DNA from: Poriferisodalis sp965204125
GTDB taxonomy: Bacteria > Actinomycetota > Acidimicrobiia > Acidimicrobiales > Poriferisodalaceae
Direction of reading: 5' to 3'
DNA length: 64,000 bases
Assembly (NCBI RefSeq): GCF_965204125.1
Contig: NZ_OZ241968.1
Location: forward strand, 2,852,001 to 2,916,000
The notes below the pieces were generated by a model. It saw only the letters and a list, made by a program, of their open reading frames with translations. It did no database searches and was not told the DNA's origin. Positions 17,963 through 26,285 of the stretch are shown one piece after another. Positions within the stretch are counted from its first letter, which is position 1, and every line of letters starts with the position of its first letter. Made by a program: the position numbers and the translations under genes.

Positions 17963-18720
17963 CGGCCCTGGAAGATCGCGGTGCCGGGACCCGTCTCGGC
18001 GAAGGCGGTCATGCCGGTCTGGAGGTCTTCTGAGGCCCACACGGGCTTCGCGGCCTCGTCCTGGACCACATCGGCGGCTCGCACACCCTCGCTGGTGGTG
18101 ATAGCAGCCAGGCGTTTGATGGCGGCGTAGGAGACGTTCGGGCCCGTCGCCAGCTGGCGGGCCCACGACAGTGACGCATTCTCCAGTTCGTCGTCCTCCA
18201 CCACGACGTTCACGATGCCCCACTTCTCGAGCAGCACAGGATCGTGGCGGCGAGCGAACATTGCGATCTCTTTGCCGCGGCTCGCGCCGGCTCGATCCAC
18301 GACGCGTTGCACTCCGCCGAGCAACGGCATCAGGCCCAGGGTGGCTTCCACGAGTCCGAGCCGGGCCGAGGCCCCGCAGATGATGAAATCGCAGGCCAAG
18401 GCGACCTCGAATCCGCCACCGAGCGCGAGGCCCCCGACGGCGGCGATGGTGGGAAGCGGCACGCCTTCGAGTCGTTCGAGGACGGCGGCCGCGTCCTGGG
18501 AGCGGCCTTCTTCGGATCCGAACCCGTCGACGTCGGCTCCGGCCGAGAAGTGTTTCATCTCGCTGCGGAGCAGGATCGAGCGGCCGCCGGCGTCGGCTGC
18601 GCTCTCGAAGGCCCCGATCAGCTGGTCGATGAAGGCGCCGTTGAGCAGGTTGTGCGGTGGCTTGGCCATCGTGACGACGGCGACGGCGCCGTCTATCTCG
18701 AGCCGGACATGGTCGGACAT
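17959..18720 (-). CDS. enoyl-CoA hydratase/isomerase (crotonase) family
   Basis: A 253-residue crotonase-fold protein. SEMKHFSAGADVDGF near residue 52 is the first oxyanion-hole strand, and TIAAVGGLALGGGFEVALACDF near residue 90 is the second. The Glu pair of true hydratases is partly changed (GLVEATLGLMPLLGGVQR keeps one Glu), so the exact reaction is open. It is the first gene of a two-gene operon with the CoA transferase, through a four-base ATGA overlap. An in-frame start slightly upstream is possible, but residues MSDHVRLEIDGAVAVVTM begin the family match. Confidence 0.85.
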   Translation of the reverse strand: MSDHVRLEIDGAVAVVTMAKPPHNLLNGAFIDQLIGAFESAADAGGRSILLRSEMKHFSAGADVDGFGSEEGRSQDAAAVLERLEGVPLPTIAAVGGLALGGGFEVALACDFIICGASARLGLVEATLGLMPLLGGVQRVVDRAGASRGKEIAMFARRHDPVLLEKWGIVNVVVEDDELENASLSWARQLATGPNVSYAAIKRLAAITTSEGVRAADVVQDEAAKPVWASEDLQTGMTAFAETGPGTAIFQGR

Positions 18721-18831
18721 GAGCCAAGTTTGCCCGACGCTGGCCGACCCTCGCAGAACTTCGAAAACCATGCTGCTGGGGCCGATACACCTCAGTACGG
18801 TCGTTGAGGCGATCCTGATCGGAGCACAGCC

Positions 18832-19659
18832 ATGCCCGAGAGCTCCCAAGCCCCAGTCTCGACTGACATCGCGACACGGTGCGAAATCGGTCCTCGGGAC
18901 CGGCAGGAAGATCGCGTTCGGTCGGTCGTGAACGGCGACCGGTCGTGGGTGTTGGCGGTGGCCGATGGGCTGGGCGGTCATCCGTTCGGAGATGAGGCGG
19001 CACAGGCGGCCGTGGATGCGTTGCCAGAACGGATCAGCAGCCCCGCTGAGATGGAGGCGGCATTCGACGCGGCGAATGCGGCAGCTTGGGCATTGCATCC
19101 GGAGATGAGAAGCCCCAGTGAGGGCGTGTCGTCGGTGATCGCGCTGACGACGTTGGTGGTTGCTGCGTGGACTCCCCCGAGTGGCCTGTTGGTGTCGTGG
19201 GTGGGCGATTCGATGGCGTTTCTGGTGCCGATCGCGGGCGGGCCCGGGTGGCACAGCACCCCGCACGGCGGCCCCATGGGGTTCGTGAGCCGCGGCATCG
19301 GCATGTTCCGGGCGAGCAGGGGCGACAGCTATGAACTACCGCCGGGCCATCTTGAGAGCCTCAGCGACGACGTGCCCGCCGAGCGTGTTGAGGGCTGGAT
19401 CGACGATCAGGGGTTGCTGTTGGTGCTGGCGAGCGACGGTCTGTTCGACCCGGTCCTGATGGCTCACGACAGGGGCTGGTTCGGCGACGATCCCGACGAT
19501 CTCAGCCTCGGCTTCGCCCTGCCTCCCGACCAGCGAGGCTCCGCAGACGCTGTAGCCGACACGCTGATGGACACCGCCCAGTTCGCCGGCCTGATCGACA
19601 ACACCACCATCGCGGTCGCCCGCATCACCCGAATCGGGAGTGGAGCTAAGGGGAATTGA
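18832..19659 (+). CDS. PP2C-family serine/threonine phosphatase
   Basis: A 275-residue metal-dependent phosphatase. RQED at residues 24-27 and VADGLGGHPFGDEAA at 43-57 supply metal-binding acids, LLVSWVGDS near 125, LVLASDGLFD near 202 and DNTTIAVARI near 262 complete the family motifs. No transmembrane or sensor domain is seen. The last five or six codons and the TGA stop lie inside the 3' end of the oppositely oriented tRNA-Ala gene, an unusual overlap. A TACGGT hexamer sits about 30 bases before the start. Confidence 0.87.
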   Translation: MPESSQAPVSTDIATRCEIGPRDRQEDRVRSVVNGDRSWVLAVADGLGGHPFGDEAAQAAVDALPERISSPAEMEAAFDAANAAAWALHPEMRSPSEGVSSVIALTTLVVAAWTPPSGLLVSWVGDSMAFLVPIAGGPGWHSTPHGGPMGFVSRGIGMFRASRGDSYELPPGHLESLSDDVPAERVEGWIDDQGLLLVLASDGLFDPVLMAHDRGWFGDDPDDLSLGFALPPDQRGSADAVADTLMDTAQFAGLIDNTTIAVARITRIGSGAKGN

Positions 19660-19713
19660 ACCCCTGACCTCTTCCATGCCATGGAAGCGCTCTACCAACT
19701 GAGCTATAGCCCC
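19641..19713 (-). tRNA. tRNA-Ala (GGC)
   Basis: A 73-base cloverleaf: acceptor GGGGCTA/TAGCTCC, D arm GCTC-GAGC, anticodon stem CTTCC/GGAAG with loop ATGGCAT, and T arm AGGGG-TTCAATT-CCCCT. The anticodon is GGC, discriminator A, CCA not encoded. A TATCGT -10 hexamer lies 11 bases upstream. Its 3' end overlaps the end of the PP2C gene. Confidence 0.95.
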
Positions 19714-19724
19714 GAGGCTCCACG

Positions 19725-19730
19725 ACGATA
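19725..19730 (-). promoter_or_regulatory. -10 hexamer of tRNA-Ala
   Basis: TATCGT on the minus strand, 11 bases before the tRNA 5' end, predicting a leader of about four or five bases. Confidence 0.5.
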
Positions 19731-19800
19731 CCAGCGCGCTGCTCAGAACTGAGAGTGGATCGAAGGGGCGATCCGGCGCGCAAGCCGTGCGCTGCGGGCA

Positions 19801-19806
19801 TATCGT
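19801..19806 (+). promoter_or_regulatory. -10 hexamer of the flavin-fold protein gene
   Basis: TATCGT ends seven bases before the ATG at 19814; leaderless spacing. Confidence 0.5.
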
Positions 19807-19813
19807 CGGACAC

Positions 19814-20200
19814 ATGAGCATTCCCGTGGAGCCCGGTGACATCGGCAAGCAGATGGAGCAGTTCGGCAACGCTGCGTACGTGCTGACGGTGCGCGACGAT
19901 GCCACGCCGCACATTGCCCACCTGGCGATGCGGCTCGACGGTGACGTGCTGCGCTGTGGCGCCAGCCGTTCGGCGGCGGCCAACGTGGCACAGCGGCCGA
20001 CGATCTCGGTGCTGTGGCCGCCGTACGAGCCCGGTGGCTACTCGATGATCGTCGACGCCGTGGCACAGACGGTCGACGGGGCCGACGGGCTCGAACTGGA
20101 ACTGCGGCCGACCAATGGTGTCCTGCACCGGCCCGCGACGCCGGCCACTCCGGCGACCAACCCCAACTGCAGCTCAGACTGCGCCCCGCTCAGCGCCTGA
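19814..20200 (+). CDS. pyridoxamine 5'-phosphate oxidase-like (split beta-barrel) protein
   Basis: A 128-residue protein with the small FMN/F420-binding split-barrel pattern: FGNAAYVLTVRDDATPHIAHLAMRL near residue 17, LRCGASRSAAANVAQRPTISVLWPP near residue 47, and YSMIVDAVAQTV in the last strands. Relatives bind flavin, F420 or haem and act as reductases or oxidases; which applies here is not visible. The ATG at 19814 is favoured over 19787 by the TATCGT hexamer seven bases upstream. A Thr-Pro-Ala rich tail follows the domain. Confidence 0.7.
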   Translation: MSIPVEPGDIGKQMEQFGNAAYVLTVRDDATPHIAHLAMRLDGDVLRCGASRSAAANVAQRPTISVLWPPYEPGGYSMIVDAVAQTVDGADGLELELRPTNGVLHRPATPATPATNPNCSSDCAPLSA

Positions 20201-20212
20201 GCCAGCGGGCGC
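20181..20212. terminator. hairpin at the end of the flavin-fold protein gene
   Basis: GCGCC-CGCT on the left pairs with AGCGGGCGC on the right, with one bulged C and a 13-base loop holding the TGA stop. Likely a terminator for the convergent pair. No T-tract. Confidence 0.35.
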
Positions 20213-20290
20213 TAGCTCTCCAGGTCCGTTGCTACGCCTGATGCTTCAACGACGCTTCGAGCCGGCTGGGGCTAGCTCTTCAGGTCGTTG
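20211..20290. repeat. imperfect direct repeat of a gene 3' end
   Basis: GCTAGCTCTCCAGGTCCGTT at 20211 recurs as GCTAGCTCTTCAGGTCGTT at 20271, 60 bp apart. The second copy is the last six codons and stop of the LLM oxidoreductase gene; the first is non-coding and lies just past it. Confidence 0.7.
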
Positions 20291-21285
20291 AAGATGGTCT
20301 GCCAGCGCTGGCGGTCGCCCTTGTAGGGGGCGTAGAAGCTGACTCGGTCGACGACGTCGTCGAAGCGGCGCTTCAGCTCGGTGGCCACCTGCTCGGGCTC
20401 GGCCACCACGGCGAACGCATCGAGGATGTCGTCATCGACCAGGTTGGCCATCTCGACCCAGCGGCCCTCCTTGGACATGGCGTTCAGCTCGGTCTGCATG
20501 TCGCCCCAGCCATGGCAGTCGAGCACGGGCCGGTATGCCGGCGTGGAGCCGTAGAACGCCACTTGCTGCTTCGTCGCCTGGCGCGCCTTCTCCATGTCCT
20601 CTTCGGTGTTGCCGGTGACGATGAACGACGGCCCCGAGATCGTGATCTCGCTGGGGTCGCGACCGGCCCGGGCAGCACCGCGCTCGAGCGCCGGGATCGT
20701 TTCCTCGCGCAGGTACTTCTCGGTGGTGAAGCCGTGGCACAGGAAGATGTCGCAGGTCTCACCCGCCACAGCGGTCATCAGCGGGCCCACGCCCGCCAGC
20801 GCCAGCCGGGGCGGTCCGTAGGGATTCGGCCCGGGATCGAAGAACGGCGTCATCAGCGTGTGCTCGTAGAAGTCGCCCCGGAAGTTCAGCTTCTCGCCGT
20901 TGTTCCAGCAGTCCCAGATGGCCTTGATCGCCATGATCATCTCGCGCATGCGAGCAGCCGGCTTGGACCACTCCATCGAGAACCGCCGGGTGATGTGCGG
21001 GCGGATCTGGCTGCCCAACCCCAGGACGAACCGCCCTTCCGACAGCGTCTGGATGTCGTTGGCGCTGTAGGCCAGCGTCATCGGGTTGCGGGCAAAGCCC
21101 ACCGCGATGTTCGTGCCGAGGTCCACCGTCTCGGTCGCGTGCGCGATGAGCGGGAGCATCGTGAACGGATCGTGGCTGGTCTCCGGCACCCACAAGCCGT
21201 CGTACCCCAACGCTTCCTGCTCTCGACTCGACTCCATCAGGTTGTCGAATCCGCTTGTGACTCCGAGGCCGCCGTCTACCTTCAT
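20272..21285 (-). CDS. LLM-class F420-dependent oxidoreductase
   Basis: A 337-residue TIM-barrel protein of the luciferase-like monooxygenase family. LGYDGLWVPETSHDPFTMLPL near residue 27, TVDLGTNIAVGFARNPMTLAY near 54, and GRFVLGLGSQIRPHITRRF near 84 are typical of the F420-binding actinobacterial branch. It probably oxidises or reduces a substrate with coenzyme F420; substrate unknown. The ATG at 21285 has TACTCT seven bases upstream. The long open frame beyond it is a shadow of the phosphotransferase gene. Confidence 0.88.
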   Translation of the reverse strand: MKVDGGLGVTSGFDNLMESSREQEALGYDGLWVPETSHDPFTMLPLIAHATETVDLGTNIAVGFARNPMTLAYSANDIQTLSEGRFVLGLGSQIRPHITRRFSMEWSKPAARMREMIMAIKAIWDCWNNGEKLNFRGDFYEHTLMTPFFDPGPNPYGPPRLALAGVGPLMTAVAGETCDIFLCHGFTTEKYLREETIPALERGAARAGRDPSEITISGPSFIVTGNTEEDMEKARQATKQQVAFYGSTPAYRPVLDCHGWGDMQTELNAMSKEGRWVEMANLVDDDILDAFAVVAEPEQVATELKRRFDDVVDRVSFYAPYKGDRQRWQTIFNDLKS

Positions 21286-21292
21286 GGCGGGG

Positions 21293-21298
21293 AGAGTA
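21293..21298 (-). promoter_or_regulatory. -10 hexamer of the LLM oxidoreductase gene
   Basis: TACTCT on the minus strand ending seven bases before the ATG at 21285, in the 17-base gap after the upstream gene. It may give an internal leaderless transcript. Confidence 0.45.
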
Positions 21299-21302
21299 GC
21301 GG

Positions 21303-22358
21303 CTAGAGGTTTGCGAGCACCGACTCGGCTCGCTCGGCCAGCGACACGATGCTCTGCGGGAACTCGTGGACCTCTGGCGGAATCTCGGGGATCGCGCCGC
21401 CCACGTAACGCGCATGCACGCCTTCGAGGATGCAGGCGAGGCGCCAGCTCGCGAAAGCGAAGTGCCATTCGATGCTGCTGATGTCGCGGCCGGTCAGCTC
21501 GGCATATGAGTGAGCGAGCTGGTCGCGGGTCCAGAAGCCCTCGGCCGCGGTGGCGTCGTGGCCGAGCGGGTTGAAGCCGTCGTCGGGCTCGACCCAGTAG
21601 CCGAGCAGGAATCCCAGCTCGGCGACCGGGTCGCCCAGCGTGGAGATCTCCCAGTCCAGCACGGCCGCCAAGTCTCCGTCGGTGGTGGAGAGGCAGTTGT
21701 CGAGGCGGTAGTCGCCATGCACCAGCGTGGCCTCGGCCTGCGGCGGGATCGAGGCCACCAGCACATCGTGGACGCGTTCGATGATCGGCAGATCCCGTGA
21801 CGTCATGGCGTTGAACTGTCGTCGCCAGACATGGATCTGACGAGCGACGTAGTCCTCCGGCCGGCCGAGAGTGGCGAGCCCGGTCGCCTCCAAGTCGGTG
21901 CTGTGGATGGCGGCGAGCACCTCCACCATCCGCCGGCTCAGCTCCCCGCGGGCCTCGGGCGTGAGCGTTTCGGCGTCGTCGAGCGAGCGCAGCACCGTGC
22001 CGTCGACGAAGCCGGTCACGTAGAAATCGGCGCCGTTCACCTCGGCATCGGTGCACAGGCCCACCACCGGCGGCGTGGGGACCTCGGTGGGCTCCAGCGA
22101 TGACAGCAAGCGGTGCTCGCGCACCATGTCGTGCGCCCCGGCCAGCAGGTGCGCTAGCGGCGGCCGGCGCAGCACCCACCGGCGCCCCGCAGCGTCGCTG
22201 ACGCGGTAGGTGAGGTTGGAGTGGCCGCCGGCGATGATCTCGAACTGCAGCGGCGGGCTGAGCTCGACCCGGTCGGCGAGCCATGCCGTGACCGGCCTGG
22301 CGTCGATGCCGGCAACAGCACCGTCATCGGTGGAGTGGGTTGAGCTCGTCACCGTCAT
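21303..22358 (-). CDS. phosphotransferase family protein (APH fold, ACAD10-like)
   Basis: A 351-residue paralogue of the protein at 4582-5652. GGHSNLTYRV near residue 44, LRRPPLAHLLAGAHDMVREHRLL, TLVHGDYRLDNCL near 211 with catalytic Asp and Asn, and LDWEISTLGDPVAELGFLLGYW are all present. It probably phosphorylates a small hydroxy-compound in fatty-acid-like metabolism rather than an antibiotic; this is inference from family context. GGGAGG lies just before the ATG. The LLM oxidoreductase follows 17 bases downstream. Confidence 0.85.
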   Translation of the reverse strand: MTVTSSTHSTDDGAVAGIDARPVTAWLADRVELSPPLQFEIIAGGHSNLTYRVSDAAGRRWVLRRPPLAHLLAGAHDMVREHRLLSSLEPTEVPTPPVVGLCTDAEVNGADFYVTGFVDGTVLRSLDDAETLTPEARGELSRRMVEVLAAIHSTDLEATGLATLGRPEDYVARQIHVWRRQFNAMTSRDLPIIERVHDVLVASIPPQAEATLVHGDYRLDNCLSTTDGDLAAVLDWEISTLGDPVAELGFLLGYWVEPDDGFNPLGHDATAAEGFWTRDQLAHSYAELTGRDISSIEWHFAFASWRLACILEGVHARYVGGAIPEIPPEVHEFPQSIVSLAERAESVLANL

Positions 22359-22452
22359 CGCCTCCCTCGGTCGGCAGCCGCCGCCCCCATCATGGCCGCA
22401 GGGGTACCGCAGCGTCGGATGAGCCCTTAGATCTCGCTGCGCTGCTTAGCCG

Positions 22453-23652
22453 GTGCAACGGCCCGGTGCCGACGCACACCATTACGCTTCGCCGGTGCTG
22501 TTCGTGACGATCTACACCACGCAGTTCCTCGTCACAGCATCGATGGGCGTCATCTTCGCCTACCTGGCGGACCTGCAGGATCGATACGGCCTCTCCCACC
22601 TGGAGCTGGGCATGGTGGCCGCCGCCGGCTTCGTCGCCGGCTTGCTGTCGCAACTGCTGCTCTCGCCGCTGGTCGACCGGGGTCACCACCGTCTCGTGGC
22701 ATGGATCTCGGTGGCAGCGGCAGTGCTCGGCGCTTTCGGGTTCGTGTTCGCGGAGGCCACGTGGTCGCTGGTGACGAGCCGGGCCCTGGCCGGCCTGTCC
22801 TTCGGGCTGTTCGGCCTAGTGGCCCGCAAGGCGCTGATCGGCCGGGACATCAGCGGCAGCGGTGCCAAGGTGGGGGGTCTGCTGTCGTGCGCTGTGGCGG
22901 GATTCATCAGCGGTCCAGCCATCGGGGCGGCACTCAGCGGTGTCTCGTTCGAGGCTCCGTTCCTCCTCACCGGCACGCTGATGCTGCTGCTCGGGCCGGT
23001 TGCAGCTGTGCTGATCTCGAAGTCGCCCATTGCTGCGGCCGCGGTGGACTACTCGGACCTCTCGAACCTGCTCCGCCGCCCTCGGGTCCAGGCGGCCATC
23101 TGCGTGCACGTTGGCATCTGGGGACTCATCGGCATCTTCGATGCGACCGTCGACCGTTACCTCACCGACGTGGGATTGTCGTCGGGCGAGCTGGCTGTCG
23201 GGCTGCTCATCATCGGCATCCCGCTGATGGCGTTGCCGCCCTACACCGGCGCTCTGGCCGAACGCCTCGGCGGAGGTCGCGTCGGTGTCCCCGCACTGCT
23301 GCTCTTCGTCCCGGCAGTGTTGCTGTATGGCTGGATCGGGGGACTGGCGAGCTTCATCGCCGTGGGCATCGCCGAAGCGGTCACTGAGTCGTATGGCGTG
23401 ATGGGTGCCCAAGTGCTCGTGCTCGAGGCCACGGGTGCCGAGCAGGCGGCGATGGGGACCGGGGTACTGGAAGCTGTCGGCCTGCTCGTCGCGGCTGGCG
23501 CCGCATTCGGCGGCCCGCCGCTGTACGGCCAGTTCGGGCCGCGTTGGCTGTTCGGCGGCTGGGCGGTGGCCTGCCTGATCCTCGCGACGATCGCCATGCT
23601 ACGGCTGAAAGCAGTGAAAATTCCACCAAAGGTCATCGCACAGCATCACTAG
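22453..23652 (+). CDS. MFS transporter
   Basis: A 399-residue protein with about twelve hydrophobic segments. LVDRGHHRLVAWISV near residue 74 sits at the loop 2-3 position, though the classic GxLaDrxGrr motif is weak; ALAERLGGGRVGVPALLLF near 266 is the second-half equivalent. No substrate is indicated. The start is a GTG and uncertain: another GTG at about 22496 is possible because the first 15 residues are not membrane-like. Confidence 0.75.
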   Translation: MQRPGADAHHYASPVLFVTIYTTQFLVTASMGVIFAYLADLQDRYGLSHLELGMVAAAGFVAGLLSQLLLSPLVDRGHHRLVAWISVAAAVLGAFGFVFAEATWSLVTSRALAGLSFGLFGLVARKALIGRDISGSGAKVGGLLSCAVAGFISGPAIGAALSGVSFEAPFLLTGTLMLLLGPVAAVLISKSPIAAAAVDYSDLSNLLRRPRVQAAICVHVGIWGLIGIFDATVDRYLTDVGLSSGELAVGLLIIGIPLMALPPYTGALAERLGGGRVGVPALLLFVPAVLLYGWIGGLASFIAVGIAEAVTESYGVMGAQVLVLEATGAEQAAMGTGVLEAVGLLVAAGAAFGGPPLYGQFGPRWLFGGWAVACLILATIAMLRLKAVKIPPKVIAQHH

Positions 23653-23655
23653 GGT
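23650..23655 (+). promoter_or_regulatory. -10 hexamer of comEA
   Basis: TAGGGT overlaps the MFS stop codon and ends seven bases before the comEA ATG at 23663. Confidence 0.45.
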
Positions 23656-23662
23656 CGCATGC

Positions 23663-24322
23663 ATGCGGGCGCCGGGCGCAGGGCCCTCAGCACACGGGCG
23701 CTCTACCGACTGGCGTTCCGTAGCGACGGAGACAGCCGGTTTCGCACGGCGGATCGGTGTCGTGCCCGTGCTGGTGTTGTTCGGCGCCGTCGGCGCAGTG
23801 GTTGCAGTGGGCTTTCTGGCCGGGGTCCGGCATGGCTCGCCCGAGCCCATCGAGCTGCCGCTTGCTGCGGACGAAGCACCGCTTCCTGTAGCGACGACGC
23901 AGCCGTCGCTGCTGAAGGTGCACCTTGCCGGCGCGGTGCGGCAGCCAGGGCTCTACGACGTCCCTGCCGGGTCGCGGGTTGGCGACCTGGTCGACACAGC
24001 CGGCGGGCTCGGAGCCGACGCCGATGACGCAGCAGTCAACTTGGCAGAACGGCTGAGCGACGGGCAGCAGATCTACGTGCCGGTGGAGGGAGAGCTGCCT
24101 GCGGGTGACGGGTCGGGCTCAGATTCCGCCGGACCGATAGAAGTCAACACCGCCACGGCATCGCAGCTCGACGAGCTGCCGGGCATCGGCCCGTCACTGG
24201 CGGCGGCGATCATCGCCTACAGGACCGAGCACGGTCCGTTCGCGACGCTGGATGCGCTCGAGCAGGTGCCCGGGATCGGACCCTCCAAGCTGTCCCGGCT
24301 ACGACCCCATGCGACAGTCTGA
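23663..24322 (+). CDS. comEA: ComEA-type DNA-binding protein
   Basis: A 219-residue protein. A hydrophobic anchor (VLVLFGAVGAVVAVGFLAGV, about residues 34-53) is followed by an SLBB domain (KVHLAGAVRQPGLYDVPAGS, about 85-150) and two helix-hairpin-helix motifs (ASQLDELPGIGPSLAAAII and LEQVPGIGPSKLSRL, about 165-218). In competence systems ComEA binds incoming DNA at the outer face of the membrane. The comEC start lies inside its last codons, so the two are coupled. Confidence 0.92.
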   Translation: MRAPGAGPSAHGRSTDWRSVATETAGFARRIGVVPVLVLFGAVGAVVAVGFLAGVRHGSPEPIELPLAADEAPLPVATTQPSLLKVHLAGAVRQPGLYDVPAGSRVGDLVDTAGGLGADADDAAVNLAERLSDGQQIYVPVEGELPAGDGSGSDSAGPIEVNTATASQLDELPGIGPSLAAAIIAYRTEHGPFATLDALEQVPGIGPSKLSRLRPHATV

Positions 24323-26285
24323 GCTGTCGCCGCACCCGCCGACCGTGCCTGCTTTGCCGGACTGGCGGAGCCCGCCACGGGCTGCGCCTCGCCGGTTCGG
24401 AGGGCTCAGCGCCGTTGCTGACCGGTGGCTGGTGGCAGGTGCCATCGCCACCGCGGCAGGCGCGCTGTGGGCACCCCCGCTGTCGCTGTGGTGGGGGTCG
24501 TGGCGGTGGGGCGCCGCACTAGGCATCGGACTCGGCGCCGCCGGCATCGCGAGCCGTGCGCGGGTGCTCATCCCGGCCGGCCTGTTGGTGCTCGCAGCGG
24601 TCGCCATGGGAGCCCAGATCGCCCAGCTCAGCGCCGTGACGGGAGGCGAATTCGAAGGCGACGTGCAACTGGTCGGCGATCCCCGCTGGCGTGCCGGAGC
24701 CTTGGTCGTGCCATTCAGCGCATCGATCGACGGCGCCGAGCACCGGTGGGAGGGCTGGGCACGGGGCCCGGCTGCATGGCGGCTGGAAGACGCAGTCATG
24801 GGGGAGCGCTGGCGCCTGGGCGTGAGCGCAGAACCTGCCGAGGCCGGCGACCGCCCCTTCCTGTGGCCCCGGCACCTCGCTGGGACTGCGGTGATCCGCA
24901 CAGCGCACCATCTCGACGGCGGCAGCGCGCCGTTCCGCATCGCGAATTCGCTGCGCTGGCTCGTGGAGGCGTCGGGCGAATCGCTGTCGCAGCGGGACGC
25001 AGTGCTGCTCGCCGGGTTCGTGTACGGCGACGATCGGGGGCAGTTGCCGGAGGTCGTGCACGACTTCCGGGCGACATCGCTCACCCACCTGCTCGCCGTT
25101 TCGGGTTCGAACGTGGCCTTCGTGCTGCTGCTGTTCGCCCCGCTGCTGGCCGGGCTGCGACCTCGGGCCCGGCTGGTCGCCGTGGCAGTGTTGCTCGTTC
25201 AGTTCGCCGTGCTGACCAGGGGTGAGCCCTCGGTGCTGCGGGCATGCGTGCTCGCCACCCTCGCTGTCGGCGCGCACGCCGTCGGCAGGCGAGCATCTGC
25301 GACGCGGCTGCTGGCGCTGGCGGTCATCGTGCTGTTGCTTGTCGACCCGCTGCTCGTCCGCTCGGTGGGCTTCCAGCTCTCGGTCGCCGCGACCGCCGCC
25401 ATCGTGATCGGAGCCCGCCGCGTCGCTCCCCTGCTGTGGGGGCCGGCGTGGCTGCGTCTGGCGCTCGCAGCCACCCTCTGCGCACAGGCAGGAGTGCTGC
25501 CGGTTCAGCTGGCCGTCTTCGGCTCGCTGCCGCTCGTGAGCATTCCCGCCAACGTGCTGGCGGGACCGGTGGCAGGCCCGGCCATGGTCTGGGGCCTCAT
25601 CGGCGGTTTCACGGGCGGCCTCGCTGGCGACGCGGTCGCATCGGTACTGCACCTGCCGACCAAGCTGATGATGGGGTGGGTCGCGGGGGTGGCGCGTTGG
25701 GGCGCATCGCTGGGCTGGCCGCAGATCGAGGCTGCCGAATTGGCCGCCGCGGCCGCAGTGGTGGGATGCTGCGCCGGGCTGTTCGCTGTGGCGCCGCACG
25801 TGTTCGGGAACTTGGCCGGCGCCCTGCGCAGCCTGGCGGTCGTCGCGGCCGGCGTCGGGGTGTGTGCGGCGGCCGGCACGCACCGGCCTGCGCCTCCGGT
25901 GGGGCCGCATCTTGCCGTCCAGCACGCAGAGTCTGCGCCGGCCGGTCTTGCCGCGACCGGCTCGGCTGTCGCTGATCCCGTGGTCGTGGTGGTGGATCGC
26001 CCCGATCCCGCACGTGCCCTCGGCCAGCTCGCCGTCGCGGGGATCGACCGTATTGACGTGCTCGTGGCGCGCTCGGCCAGCCGCGCAGGCCGTGAGGCCG
26101 TACGTGCCCTGCACGCCCGTCACGACATCGGGCAGGTCCTCGCGCCAGCGGGCCTCGGCGGCCGGGTGCCGCATGAGGTGGTGACTGAGCCCGTCGTCGT
26201 AGCAGGGCTCACGGTTGAGCCCGCTGCAGAGCGCCTGCATGTCTCAGCAGAACTAGCGTCGGCCGAGTGGCGGCAAGCACCGTGA
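24309..26285 (+). CDS. comEC: ComEC/Rec2-type channel protein lacking a recognisable lactamase active site
   Basis: A 658-residue membrane protein. The competence domain is intact: about residues 240-540 include LLAGFVYGDDRGQLPEVVHDFRA and TSLTHLLAVSGSNVAFVLLL, the hallmark of ComEC, followed by several membrane segments. The C-terminal part (about 560-658) aligns in outline with the start of the usual metallo-beta-lactamase domain, but where the HxDxDH metal motif is expected the sequence reads DVLVARSASRAGREAV, and the rest is short. It may conduct DNA without degrading a strand, or be a diverged copy. It overlaps comEA by 14 bases. Confidence 0.85.
   Translation: MRQSELSPHPPTVPALPDWRSPPRAAPRRFGGLSAVADRWLVAGAIATAAGALWAPPLSLWWGSWRWGAALGIGLGAAGIASRARVLIPAGLLVLAAVAMGAQIAQLSAVTGGEFEGDVQLVGDPRWRAGALVVPFSASIDGAEHRWEGWARGPAAWRLEDAVMGERWRLGVSAEPAEAGDRPFLWPRHLAGTAVIRTAHHLDGGSAPFRIANSLRWLVEASGESLSQRDAVLLAGFVYGDDRGQLPEVVHDFRATSLTHLLAVSGSNVAFVLLLFAPLLAGLRPRARLVAVAVLLVQFAVLTRGEPSVLRACVLATLAVGAHAVGRRASATRLLALAVIVLLLVDPLLVRSVGFQLSVAATAAIVIGARRVAPLLWGPAWLRLALAATLCAQAGVLPVQLAVFGSLPLVSIPANVLAGPVAGPAMVWGLIGGFTGGLAGDAVASVLHLPTKLMMGWVAGVARWGASLGWPQIEAAELAAAAAVVGCCAGLFAVAPHVFGNLAGALRSLAVVAAGVGVCAAAGTHRPAPPVGPHLAVQHAESAPAGLAATGSAVADPVVVVVDRPDPARALGQLAVAGIDRIDVLVARSASRAGREAVRALHARHDIGQVLAPAGLGGRVPHEVVTEPVVVAGLTVEPAAERLHVSAELASAEWRQAP
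26254..26259 (+). promoter_or_regulatory. -10 hexamer inside comEC, upstream of holA leader
   Basis: TAGCGT within the last codons of comEC ends seven bases before a GTG at 26267. Confidence 0.3.
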
